This document shows, in pieces, positions 7,237 to 15,876 of a stretch of DNA of 64,000 bases. The notes beneath the pieces are model-generated. The model was not told the origin of the DNA and did no database searches. It was given only the letters and a program-made list of their open reading frames with translations. The DNA is from Haloplanus vescus (lineage in GTDB: Archaea > Halobacteriota > Halobacteria > Halobacteriales > Haloferacaceae): contig NZ_FNQT01000001.1 of the NCBI RefSeq assembly GCF_900107665.1, forward strand, positions 970,398-1,034,397, read 5' to 3'. The position numbers were made by a program, and so were the translations under genes. Position 1 is the first letter of the stretch; each line of letters opens with the position of its first letter.

Positions 7237-9920
7237 TCGTCGGCCTCGGATTCGAGGTCGACCGCGCCGAGTGCGGCCGGGTCCGACCGTGACACCGTCG
7301 ACCGGTTGGTCCGGGAGTCTTTCTCGACGCTGACGAGGTCGTCGGCCGCGCCGACGAGTTCCTCGTCGTGGCTGACGATGACGATTTGGGCGACACCGAG
7401 GTCACGCATCTCCGTGACCAAGTCGACGAGCCGAGAGACGTGCCCCGAGTCGAGGAAGACGGTCGGTTCGTCGAGGATGAGCGGCGGCATGGGCGCCGCG
7501 CCGTCGATGCCCTCGGCCAGCAAGCGATAGATGGCACACCGCAGACTGAGGTTGAACAGGGCACGCTCCCCGCCCGACAGCTGCGTGGGGTCGAGTTCGC
7601 TCCCGTCTTTCTGTACGACCGAGAGCTCGTACTCCCCATTCAGTCGGAGGTGTGCGTACGCGTCGTTGCCGTAGACGAGGTCGAAGGTCTCGTTCAGGAG
7701 CCGTTCGAGCGTCTCGACGTTGCGCTGGCGGAGGTCCGCGCGCAGGTCGCCGTACATGGCCTCCAGTCGCGTCGCCTCGTCGTGGAGGTCGTCGAGTGCC
7801 TCGACACGCTCCGCGAGGGCATCACGCTCGTCGTGCAGCGATTCGAGCGCCTCGATTTCGCTTCGGACACCCCCAATTCGTGTCTGTAGCTCGTCCCGCC
7901 GTTCGGCCAGCGAGTCGAGTTCATCAGCGACATTCGACAGGTACTCGTCGGCCTCGGACTTGTTCGTCCGGGCCGCCTCGATGGCGTCCTCGTCGACCGC
8001 CGCCGCGAGGTCGTCGCGGCGCTCGCGTTTCTCCGACAGGCGCTCGCGGCGTTCGTCGTTCGTCTCCTCGATGCGCTCCGCTCGCTCGCTCAAGCGCTCG
8101 ATGTCGGCTTCGAGGTCGTCGACCTGCGCCAGACGTTTCTCGATGGCGTCGAGGCGTTCGCGCGCCGTCTCGACGGTCGACAGCTCCTCGGTCAACTCGT
8201 CGACGCGTGCCTCACACTCCTCGGCCTCCGCGCGTTTCTTCTCGGCGACCTCGCGGGTTTCGGCCGCCTGCTCGCGGAGCGAGTCCGCCTCGGCGTCGTA
8301 CTCGTCGGCCTCTTCGAGGTTCTCCTCGGCGTCGGCGCGTTTCTCCGCCGCTCGCTCGGCGAGTCGCTCACGCTCGGCGTCGAGTTCGTCCAGTCGGCGC
8401 TCGGCCTCGACGAGGTCGTCGAGCGTCTCGACTCGCTCGTCCAGTTCGGTCACGCGCTCCCGTGCCGCCGACAGTTCGCTCTCTAACTCGGCCACCCGCT
8501 CGCGGTCGTCTTCGGGGTCGGCGTGGGGCGCGCCGTCGACTGGCTGGCCGCACTCGGGGCACTTCCCGGCGTCGAGGAGGGCTTCCGCCTCGGCGACCCG
8601 GTCACGCGCCGACTCCAGTCGCGTCTCCAGTTCGGTCACGCGCTCGCGTGCCTCCGCGCGGCGCTCGCGACAGTCGGCCAAGTGGTCCGCCGCCTCGCCG
8701 CGGTCGACCGGCGCGGCGTCGAGGCGGGCGGTCAGGTCCTCCCGCTCCGAGTCGATTTCCGCGATGCGTTCCTCGCACTCGGTCACGGCGTCCTCGGCCG
8801 CCATCGCCGCCTCGCGGAGGTCCGCAGCCCGCGATTCCGCCTCGTCGGCGCGCTCGGCCAACTCGTCGGCCTTCTCGGCGAGGTTCGTCGCCTGATTCCG
8901 CAGGCCCGTCGCCGACGCCTTCGCGTCGGAACGCTCCTCGCGGAGACGCTCCTCGTGGTCGTCGATGTCGCGACGCCGCGTCTCGATGGCGTCGTCGGTC
9001 GCGGCCTCCAGTCCCGCCGCGTCGAGACGAGTGTCGATGTCGGCCTCCAACTCGGACATCTGGTCGCGCGCGTCACCGATGCGCTCGCGGACCTCCTCGC
9101 GCTCCGACTCGGCCTCGCGAATCGCCTCCTCCAACTCCGCGATGTCCGACTCGACGGCCTCCAAGTCGGCCCGCTTCTGCTCGAACTCCTCGAGCACCGA
9201 CTCCGCCTCCGTTTTCGTCTGCTCGGCTTTCTCGCGCTGGGCCTCGTAATGCTCTATCTGGTCGTCGATCTCGGTCAGCGACGACTCCAACTCGTCGAGC
9301 GTGGCGTAGAGATCCTGCTCCGCTTTCCGTTCGATCTGTGCCTCCACCTTCTGGAGCTCGCCCCGCTTCTCCGAGCGCACGTCCTCGATGCCGAGTCGCG
9401 CCTCGCCCGCCCGGTCGCGGTACTCCTCCAGTCGGCCGAGCTGCAGGAGATCGTCGATGACGTCCTGACGCTGGGCCGGCGAGGCGTTGATGAGTTGGTT
9501 TACCTCGCCCTGCCGGACGTACGCGCAGTTGACGAACGCCTCGGCGTCCATCCGGAGTAGGTCGACGACGAACGCCCGCACATCTCGCGCGCCCTCGACG
9601 GTCACGTCCGGGCCCTCCAGCACGCAGTCGGCGGTGGTCGTCCGCTCGCCCGAGGAACGGAGGCGTCGGTGGACGTGATAGGACGCGCCGGCGTGGGTGA
9701 AGTCGAGGTCGATTTCGGCCTCCGTCTCGCCGTTCGAAATCACGTCGTCCAGTGTCCCTTCGAGGGCCGTCGACCCGTAGAGCGCGAAGAAACACGCCTC
9801 CAAGAGCGACGACTTCCCACTCCCGTTGAGTCCGTGGATGACCGTCACGCCGTCGCGCAGTTCGAGGTCCGCGTCGGCGTAGGGGCGGAAGTTCCGCAGG
9901 CGGATGCGCTCGAACTTCAC
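7233..9920 (-). CDS. rad50: Rad50, DNA double-strand break repair ATPase
   Basis: 895-residue SMC-like ATPase. Walker A GLNGSGKSS (~30-38) in the N-lobe, a long heptad coiled coil on either side, a zinc hook CPECGQPV (~455), ABC signature QLSGGERALFNLSL (~780) and Walker B LILDEPTVFLD (~817) in the C-lobe. With Mre11 it forms the complex that senses, tethers and processes DNA ends. The start overlaps the mre11 stop by 4 bases, so the two are translationally coupled. It is the last gene of a unit that begins with the winged-helix gene at 11678. Length is normal for the archaeal family. Confidence 0.97.
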   Translation of the reverse strand: MKFERIRLRNFRPYADADLELRDGVTVIHGLNGSGKSSLLEACFFALYGSTALEGTLDDVISNGETEAEIDLDFTHAGASYHVHRRLRSSGERTTTADCVLEGPDVTVEGARDVRAFVVDLLRMDAEAFVNCAYVRQGEVNQLINASPAQRQDVIDDLLQLGRLEEYRDRAGEARLGIEDVRSEKRGELQKVEAQIERKAEQDLYATLDELESSLTEIDDQIEHYEAQREKAEQTKTEAESVLEEFEQKRADLEAVESDIAELEEAIREAESEREEVRERIGDARDQMSELEADIDTRLDAAGLEAATDDAIETRRRDIDDHEERLREERSDAKASATGLRNQATNLAEKADELAERADEAESRAADLREAAMAAEDAVTECEERIAEIDSEREDLTARLDAAPVDRGEAADHLADCRERRAEARERVTELETRLESARDRVAEAEALLDAGKCPECGQPVDGAPHADPEDDRERVAELESELSAARERVTELDERVETLDDLVEAERRLDELDAERERLAERAAEKRADAEENLEEADEYDAEADSLREQAAETREVAEKKRAEAEECEARVDELTEELSTVETARERLDAIEKRLAQVDDLEADIERLSERAERIEETNDERRERLSEKRERRDDLAAAVDEDAIEAARTNKSEADEYLSNVADELDSLAERRDELQTRIGGVRSEIEALESLHDERDALAERVEALDDLHDEATRLEAMYGDLRADLRQRNVETLERLLNETFDLVYGNDAYAHLRLNGEYELSVVQKDGSELDPTQLSGGERALFNLSLRCAIYRLLAEGIDGAAPMPPLILDEPTVFLDSGHVSRLVDLVTEMRDLGVAQIVIVSHDEELVGAADDLVSVEKDSRTNRSTVSRSDPAALGAVDLESEADD

Positions 9921-11083
9921 AGGAAGTCCTCCATCGACACCTGGTCTCGGTCGTCGCTCTGCTCGGCGGCCTCACTTTCCTCGTCGAACGCGTCTCTGAC
10001 CGCGGACGCGACGCGGCCCCGGACGTTCGAGTCCGCGACGGCGTCGTCCCGAACCGTCTCGTCGAGGCGGCGACCCAGCGATGAGAGGCCCATCTCGCCG
10101 ACTCGCTCGCGAACGGCGGCGTCCGGGTCGGCGAAGTCCACGTCGGCGACGGGTTCGGCGGCGTCGCCTCCGACCGCGCGGTGGTCGGTGACGCGGGCGA
10201 GCAACGCCCCCTCGTCGAGCGCGGCGTCCTCTATCGCGGCGGGCGTGACCGGGTCGCCGTCGCCCGTAATCGACACCACCGCGACGGCGTCAGCGAGGTC
10301 GTACTCGCGAACGCGGTCGAGGACGCGTTCGACGCCCTCACCCTCCGAGAGTTCGACGTCGATGAACTCGAAGGGGCGCGTGTCGAGCGAGCGGCGGCGG
10401 ATGTCGACGGTCGCGGCATCGAACTCGACGATGTTGTAGCCGCGCGGGTCGCGTTCGTCGGCGCTCGCGCGCTCGGTCGACCCGCAGTACGTGACCCACG
10501 TGCCGTCGACCTCCGCCCGGTCGGGGACGTGGTTGTCGCCGAGCAACACGGCGTCGAAGTCGACGCTCGCGGCGTCGAGCATCGCCTCGGTGTCCCAGTC
10601 TGCGTGTGCGAAGGGCGTGAACAGGCCGTGACCGACGAGCGCCGTCGCCTCGGCGTCGGCCGGCGGCGACTCGAAATCGTACTCGAGGTCGTCACGGCGC
10701 GACTGGGGGACGTGGTCGAGGCCGTAGAAGGCGGTGTCACCGACGAGCGTCGGTTCGGAATCGAGACGCGTCGCCAAGCCGAGGTCGGAGAAGAGGTCGA
10801 GCCACTGGCTGCCGCGGGTCGCCTCGTGGTTGCCGACGATGGCGAGAAAGGGGATGTCGGCAGCGTCGAGACGGCGGAGCGCAGAGAGCACGCCGAGCAG
10901 GTCCGGGAGGTCGGGGCGGCGGTCGTGAAAGAGGTCGCCGGCGTGGACGACGGCGTCGACGTCGTGGTCGATGCTGTCGTCGACGACCGACTCGAAGGCG
11001 TCAAGGAAATCCTGCCGGCGCTCCGGCGAGTGGTACTGTCGGTACCCGACGTGGGTGTCGCCGGTGTGTATCACCCGTGTCAT
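9917..11083 (-). CDS. mre11: Mre11, DNA end-processing nuclease
   Basis: 388-residue calcineurin-like phosphoesterase. The five metal-binding motifs are intact: GDTHVGYRQYH (8-18), HAGDLFHDR (~47-55), VGNHEA (~83-88), GHGLFTPFAHAD (~151-162) and LGDNHVPDR (~181-189). These supply the Asp/His/Asn ligands of the two manganese ions. The C-terminal ~100 residues contain the capping region and the Rad50-binding helices. The gene overlaps rad50 by 4 bases downstream and the small gene at 11080 by 4 bases upstream, a typical tight operon. Confidence 0.97.
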   Translation of the reverse strand: MTRVIHTGDTHVGYRQYHSPERRQDFLDAFESVVDDSIDHDVDAVVHAGDLFHDRRPDLPDLLGVLSALRRLDAADIPFLAIVGNHEATRGSQWLDLFSDLGLATRLDSEPTLVGDTAFYGLDHVPQSRRDDLEYDFESPPADAEATALVGHGLFTPFAHADWDTEAMLDAASVDFDAVLLGDNHVPDRAEVDGTWVTYCGSTERASADERDPRGYNIVEFDAATVDIRRRSLDTRPFEFIDVELSEGEGVERVLDRVREYDLADAVAVVSITGDGDPVTPAAIEDAALDEGALLARVTDHRAVGGDAAEPVADVDFADPDAAVRERVGEMGLSSLGRRLDETVRDDAVADSNVRGRVASAVRDAFDEESEAAEQSDDRDQVSMEDFL

Positions 11084-11391
11084 CGTCCCGACCGTAGCGT
11101 GTCACCACCCAAAACCGTTCCGTGACCGGGGCGAAAGTGGTCACGGGCCGCGCGTCGACAGCGTGCGAGTGGTTCGAGCGCTTGCCGTCCCCGGCGTGCG
11201 AGAGCGTCGTCACCGCGACGCTCCGCCGTCTCGATAGCGCGGCGCAGTCGGGCGAGGCCGTCGTCGTCGACGAACGCCGCGGCGTCGCGAACGTCGTCGA
11301 GAGCGGCGGTGGCCTCGGCAACGGCGTCGCTGGGGTCGGTCGCGTCGGGCGTCGCGAGGGCGTGGAGCGCGGAGCGAACGTCGTCGGACAC
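11080..11391 (-). CDS. Small helical protein encoded in the mre11-rad50 operon
   Basis: 103 residues, MSDDVRSALHALATPDATDP, then Ala-rich helices (DAVAEATAALDDVRDAAAFV, LARLRRAIETAERRGDDALA) and a basic tail. No known domain is recognised. The stop overlaps the Mre11 start by 4 bases (ATGA), strong evidence for translation and coupling. It may be a haloarchaeal accessory of the Mre11-Rad50 complex, but that rests only on position. The Ala/Arg-rich composition is compatible with a helical-bundle adaptor. Confidence 0.7.
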   Translation of the reverse strand: MSDDVRSALHALATPDATDPSDAVAEATAALDDVRDAAAFVDDDGLARLRRAIETAERRGDDALARRGRQALEPLARCRRAARDHFRPGHGTVLGGDTLRSGR

Positions 11392-11417
11392 GTCACGGGG
11401 AGGCCGCCCGACCGGCC

Positions 11418-11678
11418 TTAAATCTTCAGCGAGTAGAGGCGCTTGCGCGCGTCGGAGAAGGAGAACCGAGATTCGACCACGTCTTCCTCTTCCAGTCGCG
11501 TGAGGGCGTAGCGAACGGTCCGCGGGGGCAGGAGCGTCTCCTCGGCCAACTGGCTCTGGCTGAGCGTGTCGTTGTAGTCGAGCACCTTCGCGACGAGTTT
11601 CGCACTCGGAGGCAGGTCACGCACGTCTGCCCATCGGTCCGACGCCTCGTCACGCGAGAGCGTTTCGGTCGTACTCAT
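11418..11678 (-). CDS. Winged-helix transcriptional regulator (MarR-like)
   Basis: 86 residues: MSTTETLSRDEASDRWADVR, then a winged helix PPSAKLVAKVLDYNDTLSQS, RTVRYALTRLEEEDVVESRF and a short C-terminal strand. The start at 11678 is preceded by a GGAG Shine-Dalgarno-like motif. It heads the operon containing the small gene at 11391, mre11 and rad50, and is divergent from pan across 138 bases, so it could control either unit. A 12-base perfect palindrome in the spacer is a candidate site. Confidence 0.85.
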   Translation of the reverse strand: MSTTETLSRDEASDRWADVRDLPPSAKLVAKVLDYNDTLSQSQLAEETLLPPRTVRYALTRLEEEDVVESRFSFSDARKRLYSLKI

Positions 11679-11718
11679 CTTGTCTCCTAGTGAGGCATAC
11701 AGCATAATAATATTTGTT

Positions 11719-11730
11719 ATCAAATTTGAT
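11719..11730. promoter_or_regulatory. Perfect 12-bp palindrome ATCAAATTTGAT, candidate operator
   Basis: Self-complementary ATCAAATTTGAT sits in the AT-rich spacer between the divergent winged-helix gene and pan, just upstream of a TATA-like AATATTATTATG for the minus-strand unit. The position suits autoregulation by the adjacent regulator; no direct evidence. Confidence 0.45.
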
Positions 11731-11816
11731 GTTTTGCAGTTATACTTCGCCGGTGAGAGACGGCGAACACCACGTTCACCCGAAGCCTCTTATGAATCAG
11801 CGCCTTAAAGCAAGCA

Positions 11817-13031
11817 ATGACTGATACTGTGGACGATGTCGACCTCCCCTACGACGAGGAGGCGGCGTCGCAGCAGGAAAAAATCGAAGCCCTCCGCGAG
11901 CGTCTCGACGTGCTCGAGGGCCAGAACGACGAGATGCGCGACGAACTGCTGGACGCGAACGCCGAGAACAACAAGTACCAGCAGAAACTCGAGCGACTCA
12001 CGCATGAGAACAAGAAGCTCAAGCAGTCGCCGCTGTTCGTCGCGACGGTCCAGGAGCTCACGGACGAAGGGGTCGTCATCAAGCAACACGGGAACAACCA
12101 GGAAGCCCTGACCGAGGTCACCGATGAGATGCGGGAGGACCTCGAACCCGACGCTCGCGTCGCCGTCAACAACTCGCTGTCGGTGGTCCAACGCCTCGAC
12201 AAGGAGACGGACGTGCGGGCCCGCGTGATGCAGGTCGACCACAGTCCGGACGTGACCTACGAGGACATCGGCGGCCTCGAAGCGCAGATGCAGGAAGTCC
12301 GCGAGACGGTCGAGATGCCGCTCGACCGCCCGGAGATGTTCCAAGAGGTCGGCATCGACCCGCCGTCGGGCGTCCTGCTCCACGGCCCGCCGGGGACGGG
12401 GAAGACGATGCTCGCCAAGGCGGTGGCCAACCAGACCGACGCCACCTTCATCAAGATGGCCGGCTCCGAGCTCGTCCACAAGTTCATCGGCGAGGGGGCG
12501 AAACTCGTCCGCGACCTCTTCGAGGTGGCTCGCGAGAACGAACCCGCGGTCCTGTTCATTGACGAAATCGACGCCATCGCCTCGAAGCGGACGGACTCGA
12601 AGACGTCCGGCGACGCCGAGGTCCAGCGGACGATGATGCAGCTGCTCTCCGAGATGGACGGCTTCGAGGAGCGCGGCGACGTCCGTATCATCGCGGCGAC
12701 GAACCGCTTCGACATGCTCGACTCGGCCATCCTGCGCCCCGGCCGATTCGACCGTCTCATCGAGGTACCCAAGCCCGACCACGCGGGGCGTGAGATCATC
12801 TTCAAGATCCACACCCGCAACATGAACGTCGACGACGACGTTGACTTCGAAGAGCTGGCGGAGATGGCCGACGACGCCTCCGGTGCCGACATCAAGGCCA
12901 TCTGCACCGAAGCGGGGATGTTCGCCATCCGCGACGAGCGCACCGAAATCTACATGCAGGACTTCGTGGACGCGTGGGAGAAGATCACCACCGAGACGGA
13001 CACCGACACCGCCTCCCGGGCGTTCGCGTAA
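11817..13031 (+). CDS. pan: Proteasome-activating nucleotidase PAN
   Basis: 404-residue AAA+ ATPase that unfolds substrates and feeds them into the 20S proteasome. N-terminal coiled coil (~15-70, EKIEALRERLDVLEGQNDEM), OB domain (~75-140), Walker A GPPGTGKT (190-197), substrate pore loop KFIGEG (~222-227), Walker B LFIDEID (~246-252), and the second region of homology ATNRFDMLDSAILRPGRFDR. The C-terminus ends Ala-Phe-Ala, where the usual docking motif is hydrophobic-Tyr-any. The ATG lies about 25 bases after a TATA-like CTTATGAA, indicating a leaderless message. It is divergent from the winged-helix/mre11 unit. Confidence 0.97.
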   Translation: MTDTVDDVDLPYDEEAASQQEKIEALRERLDVLEGQNDEMRDELLDANAENNKYQQKLERLTHENKKLKQSPLFVATVQELTDEGVVIKQHGNNQEALTEVTDEMREDLEPDARVAVNNSLSVVQRLDKETDVRARVMQVDHSPDVTYEDIGGLEAQMQEVRETVEMPLDRPEMFQEVGIDPPSGVLLHGPPGTGKTMLAKAVANQTDATFIKMAGSELVHKFIGEGAKLVRDLFEVARENEPAVLFIDEIDAIASKRTDSKTSGDAEVQRTMMQLLSEMDGFEERGDVRIIAATNRFDMLDSAILRPGRFDRLIEVPKPDHAGREIIFKIHTRNMNVDDDVDFEELAEMADDASGADIKAICTEAGMFAIRDERTEIYMQDFVDAWEKITTETDTDTASRAFA

Positions 13032-13060
13032 GTCCACCTTCGACGTCTAATTTTAGCGGC

Positions 13061-13183
13061 CTACGAGAGCAGCGACGGACCGAGAAACAGCAGAACGAAG
13101 AGCGCGCCGAGGGCGACGAGGTACGCGAGACCCGTCGCCGCCGCGGTACGCCACGTGGGCTGAGAGACTGACACGACCGGCAC
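13061..13183 (-). CDS. 40-residue single-span membrane microprotein
   Basis: From a GTG at 13183 the frame encodes VPVVSVSQPTWRTAAATGLA then YLVALGALFVLLFLGPSLLS and a stop. The second half is one clean transmembrane helix ending at the C-terminus, preceded by a Trp-Arg interface. A GAGGTG ribosome-binding-like motif lies 5 bases before the GTG. It is too short for routine gene finding, and resembles the many short membrane peptides of haloarchaea. Function unknown. Confidence 0.55.
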   Translation of the reverse strand: MPVVSVSQPTWRTAAATGLAYLVALGALFVLLFLGPSLLS

Positions 13184-13266
13184 GTCACACCTCGCCCTGA
13201 TAACGGTATCCATCCGAACCGGTCGCGTGACGCGACGCTTTTGCCGCGGCGGCGGATACGTAGCGT

Positions 13267-13698
13267 ATGACCATTCGCAGCGACGTGGCGCCGAGTACGC
13301 TCCCGGTCGAGTTACTCGAGGCGGGGGTACAGGTCGAATATCTCGACGGGCGGACGACGCTGTATCGCGGCGCCCCCCAGAAAGTCGAGGAGACGCTCAC
13401 CACCGGCCCGGGCAAGGAAGTTCACGTCCTCGTCACGGACCCCGAGGGGACCGAGGGCGTGATGATGTACGTCAACGACCGCAAGACCCACGACGACATT
13501 CTGGAGTCGACGGGCGTGGGCCGAATCGTCCTCGACAGCGGGGAGGCGGAGGAAGTCTTCCCGGGCGTGACCGTCGCCACGCCCGACGGGATGCGGTGTC
13601 GCGTCGACGCCGACCTGTCGGTCGCCCGCGGGCGCGTGTTCGTCTTCGTCGAGGACGACTGGGGCGAGCAGTCCTACGAACTGGTCGACGAGAAGTAG
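13267..13698 (+). CDS. Conserved haloarchaeal protein (DUF5796-like)
   Basis: 143 residues, MTIRSDVAPSTLPVELLEAG, a beta-rich soluble protein containing LLEAGVQVEYLDGRTTLYRG and GMRCRVDADLSVARGRVFVF. I associate it with the haloarchaeal family DUF5796, from memory only. No catalytic motif is evident. Convergent with a small zinc-finger gene six bases beyond its stop. Confidence 0.8.
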   Translation: MTIRSDVAPSTLPVELLEAGVQVEYLDGRTTLYRGAPQKVEETLTTGPGKEVHVLVTDPEGTEGVMMYVNDRKTHDDILESTGVGRIVLDSGEAEEVFPGVTVATPDGMRCRVDADLSVARGRVFVFVEDDWGEQSYELVDEK

Positions 13699-13704
13699 CG
13701 ACGC

Positions 13705-13845
13705 TTACTGGAGATACGACGGGTCGGCGCTGTCGTCGTCACAGTGCTCTTCGTGCTGGCTCGCGTCGTCGCGGTCGTCGAACAGCATGCCACAGGTCTC
13801 GCACTCGTACCACGTCATGCCGTCTCGCTCAGTCGTGGTCACCAT
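13705..13845 (-). CDS. Small zinc-finger protein (C2H2-like)
   Basis: 46 residues. The motif is W-Y-E-C-E-T-C-G-M-L-F with ligands C15 and C18, then H31 with H34 or C35 as candidate later ligands, the rest being acidic (CDDDSADPSYLQ at the end). This is the pattern of the very short haloarchaeal zinc-finger proteins. The start at 13845 begins MVTTERDGMTWYECE; an internal Met at residue 10 is the alternative. Metal binding is inferred from the cysteines and histidines; role unknown. Confidence 0.75.
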   Translation of the reverse strand: MVTTTERDGMTWYECETCGMLFDDRDDASQHEEHCDDDSADPSYLQ

Positions 13846-13914
13846 GTCTGTACGTCCACGAGCAGAGGGTAAAAGAGTATCCCGGCGACGAACCAGAGCC
13901 GTCGGCGCCGTTTC

Positions 13915-14259
13915 TCAGCCGTCGGCGATGGGCGAGACGTCCGCGACGGTGACGGCCATGCCGAAGATGTACAACCCGAGTCCGGTCATCCCGACGGGGA
14001 CGGAGACCTGTAGCAACGTCGACCCCGCGAAGGCGCCGACGCCGCCCCCGAGGGCCCCGAGCGTCCGCGACGACGACCTAGACCGACTCGATAGGTGAGC
14101 CCAGTCGTCCCAGTGAGCGAGGACGAGTGCGGTGGTGGCACTGTAGACGATGGCGACGGCGGTCACTGGAAGAGCGTGGGCGCCAGAGACGCGGGCCGCG
14201 AGGGCGGCGAGTCCGATACCGACGAGGAGGGCGACGGGGTAGCGGGTGAGGCGACGCAT
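13915..14259 (-). CDS. Integral membrane protein, about 3-4 TM segments
   Basis: 114 residues with hydrophobic segments YPVALLVGIGLAALAARVSG, PVTAVAIVYSATTALVLAHW, TLGALGGGVGAFAGSTLLQV and VGMTGLGLYIFGMAVTVADV, separated by a short Ser/Arg-rich loop. Haloarchaeal membrane protein of unknown function. It lies 45 bases downstream of purA on the same strand and may be cotranscribed. Confidence 0.75.
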   Translation of the reverse strand: MRRLTRYPVALLVGIGLAALAARVSGAHALPVTAVAIVYSATTALVLAHWDDWAHLSSRSRSSSRTLGALGGGVGAFAGSTLLQVSVPVGMTGLGLYIFGMAVTVADVSPIADG

Positions 14260-14304
14260 GCGCTCCGGTTCGGCGGCCAGCGTAAAAGCGTGGTCCGTCG
14301 CGAG

Positions 14305-15636
14305 CTATCCGTCGCGCTCGAACGGGTCGGCGAGTTCGATGGTTTCGGCGCGGTCGGGACCGACGCCGACGGCGTAGATTGGGGCGTCGACTTCGTCGCT
14401 CAGGTAGTCGAGATACGTCTGCGCGGCGTCCGGGAGGGCGTCGTACCCGTCGTCGGCGACGGCGGCCCAGTCGACCTCCGGCCACGGCTCGAACTCCTTG
14501 AGAATCGGGTCGCACTCGGCCCAGCGCTCGGTCGTCGCGGGCATCGTCTCCAGTCGCTCGCCGTCGAGTTCGTAGGCGTCGCCCACCTTCACCTCGTCCA
14601 GACCGGCGAGCACGTCGACGTGGTTGACGGCGATACCGGTGAAGCCGCTGACGCGGGCCGCGTGTCGGAGCATCGGCACGTCGAGCCACCCGATGCGGCG
14701 CGGGCGGCCGGTGACAGTGCCGAACTCGCCACCCTTCTCGCGGATGTAGTCGGCGAGGTCCTCGTCGTCGCCGTCGAGTTCCGTCGGGAGCGGGCCGGTC
14801 CCCACCCGGGAGAGGTAGGCCTTCACGATGCCAACGACTTCGCCGCGGCCGACGACGGTCGGGCCGACGCCGGTCCCCGTGGACGCGCCGCCAGCGGTCG
14901 GGTTCGAGGAGGTGACGTAGGGGTAGATGCCGTGGTCGATGTCGATGGAGGTGCCCTGCGCGCCCTCGAACAGGAGGTTCGCCCCGTCGTCGAGTTCGGT
15001 GCCGAGGAAATCGCCCGCGTTCACAGTCATGTCCTCCGCGTCGAGGCGACGGCCCACCTCTGCGAACTCCTCGTGGAGCGCGTCAACGTCGAACTCTTCG
15101 CCTGCTTCCAGACCGAAGACGTCCTCGACGACCGCGCGCTTCTGCGGGACGACGTATTCGAGTCGGTCGCGCAGGACCTCGGGGTCGAGGAGGTCACCGA
15201 CGCGGATGCCGCGCCGACCGACCTTGTCCTCGTAGGTGGGGCCGATGCCGCGACCCGTCGTCCCGGCTTCGAGGTCGTCGTCGCTCTTCGCTTCCTCCTC
15301 GATACCGTCGAGGACGCGGTGGTACGGCATGATGACGTGGGCGCGACGCGCGACGCGTACGTCGGGGTCGAGACCCCGTTCGCGGAGCGTGTCGAGTTCG
15401 TCGAACAACGTGCGCGGGTTGACGACACAGCCGTTGCCGAGGACACCGACCTTGCCTCTGACGGCGCCGCTGGGTACGAGCGACAGCTTGTACTCCTCGC
15501 CCCCTTCGACGACGGTGTGGCCGGCGTTGTCCCCGCCCTGATATCGGACCACGATGTCGGCGTTCCCACCCCACAGGTCGACGAGGGCACCCTTGCCCTC
15601 GTCGCCGAGCTGGGACCCGACGATGGTGACAGTCAT
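14305..15636 (-). CDS. purA: Adenylosuccinate synthetase
   Basis: 443 residues. Converts IMP, aspartate and GTP to adenylosuccinate, the first committed step to AMP. GTP-binding loop GSQLGDEGKG (~7-16), IMP-binding DNAGHTVV (~35-42), switch GTTGRGIGPTYEDK, FEGAQGTSIDIDHGIYPYVT and VTGRPRRIGWLD are all present, so it is intact. Start at 15636 (MTVTIVGSQLG); an ATG eight codons upstream has no family support. The family is about 430 residues, so length is normal. Confidence 0.97.
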   Translation of the reverse strand: MTVTIVGSQLGDEGKGALVDLWGGNADIVVRYQGGDNAGHTVVEGGEEYKLSLVPSGAVRGKVGVLGNGCVVNPRTLFDELDTLRERGLDPDVRVARRAHVIMPYHRVLDGIEEEAKSDDDLEAGTTGRGIGPTYEDKVGRRGIRVGDLLDPEVLRDRLEYVVPQKRAVVEDVFGLEAGEEFDVDALHEEFAEVGRRLDAEDMTVNAGDFLGTELDDGANLLFEGAQGTSIDIDHGIYPYVTSSNPTAGGASTGTGVGPTVVGRGEVVGIVKAYLSRVGTGPLPTELDGDDEDLADYIREKGGEFGTVTGRPRRIGWLDVPMLRHAARVSGFTGIAVNHVDVLAGLDEVKVGDAYELDGERLETMPATTERWAECDPILKEFEPWPEVDWAAVADDGYDALPDAAQTYLDYLSDEVDAPIYAVGVGPDRAETIELADPFERDG

Positions 15637-15876
15637 ATCCGACCGCCCATTTCGTCCCACTCGCTAAACCGATTACGATACCGTCACGCGCACGACACAG
15701 AGTGCCCGAGTCCGTTCGCGGCCCAAAACCCCAGCGTAACGGGCCATGAACCCAGTCTAACCCGCCGCGACCCGAAGCGTTAACTACTCTCACCCCCGCA
15801 TTTCTAATACATCGGTCCCTCTCCGCGGCGCTGCACAGCAACTTTTAAAACCCGCAAAGACAAGTTAACAAGTGTC

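Noticed and set aside
7652-9460. Long plus-strand open frames opposite rad50 (and similar ones opposite polB, purA, topA and others)
   Set aside because: Arg/Pro/Ser-rich translations with no domains, caused by high GC and antisense reading of real genes.
11679-11816. Replication origin in the AT-rich spacer
   Set aside because: It is short, has no repeated origin-recognition boxes and no orc1/cdc6 gene nearby.
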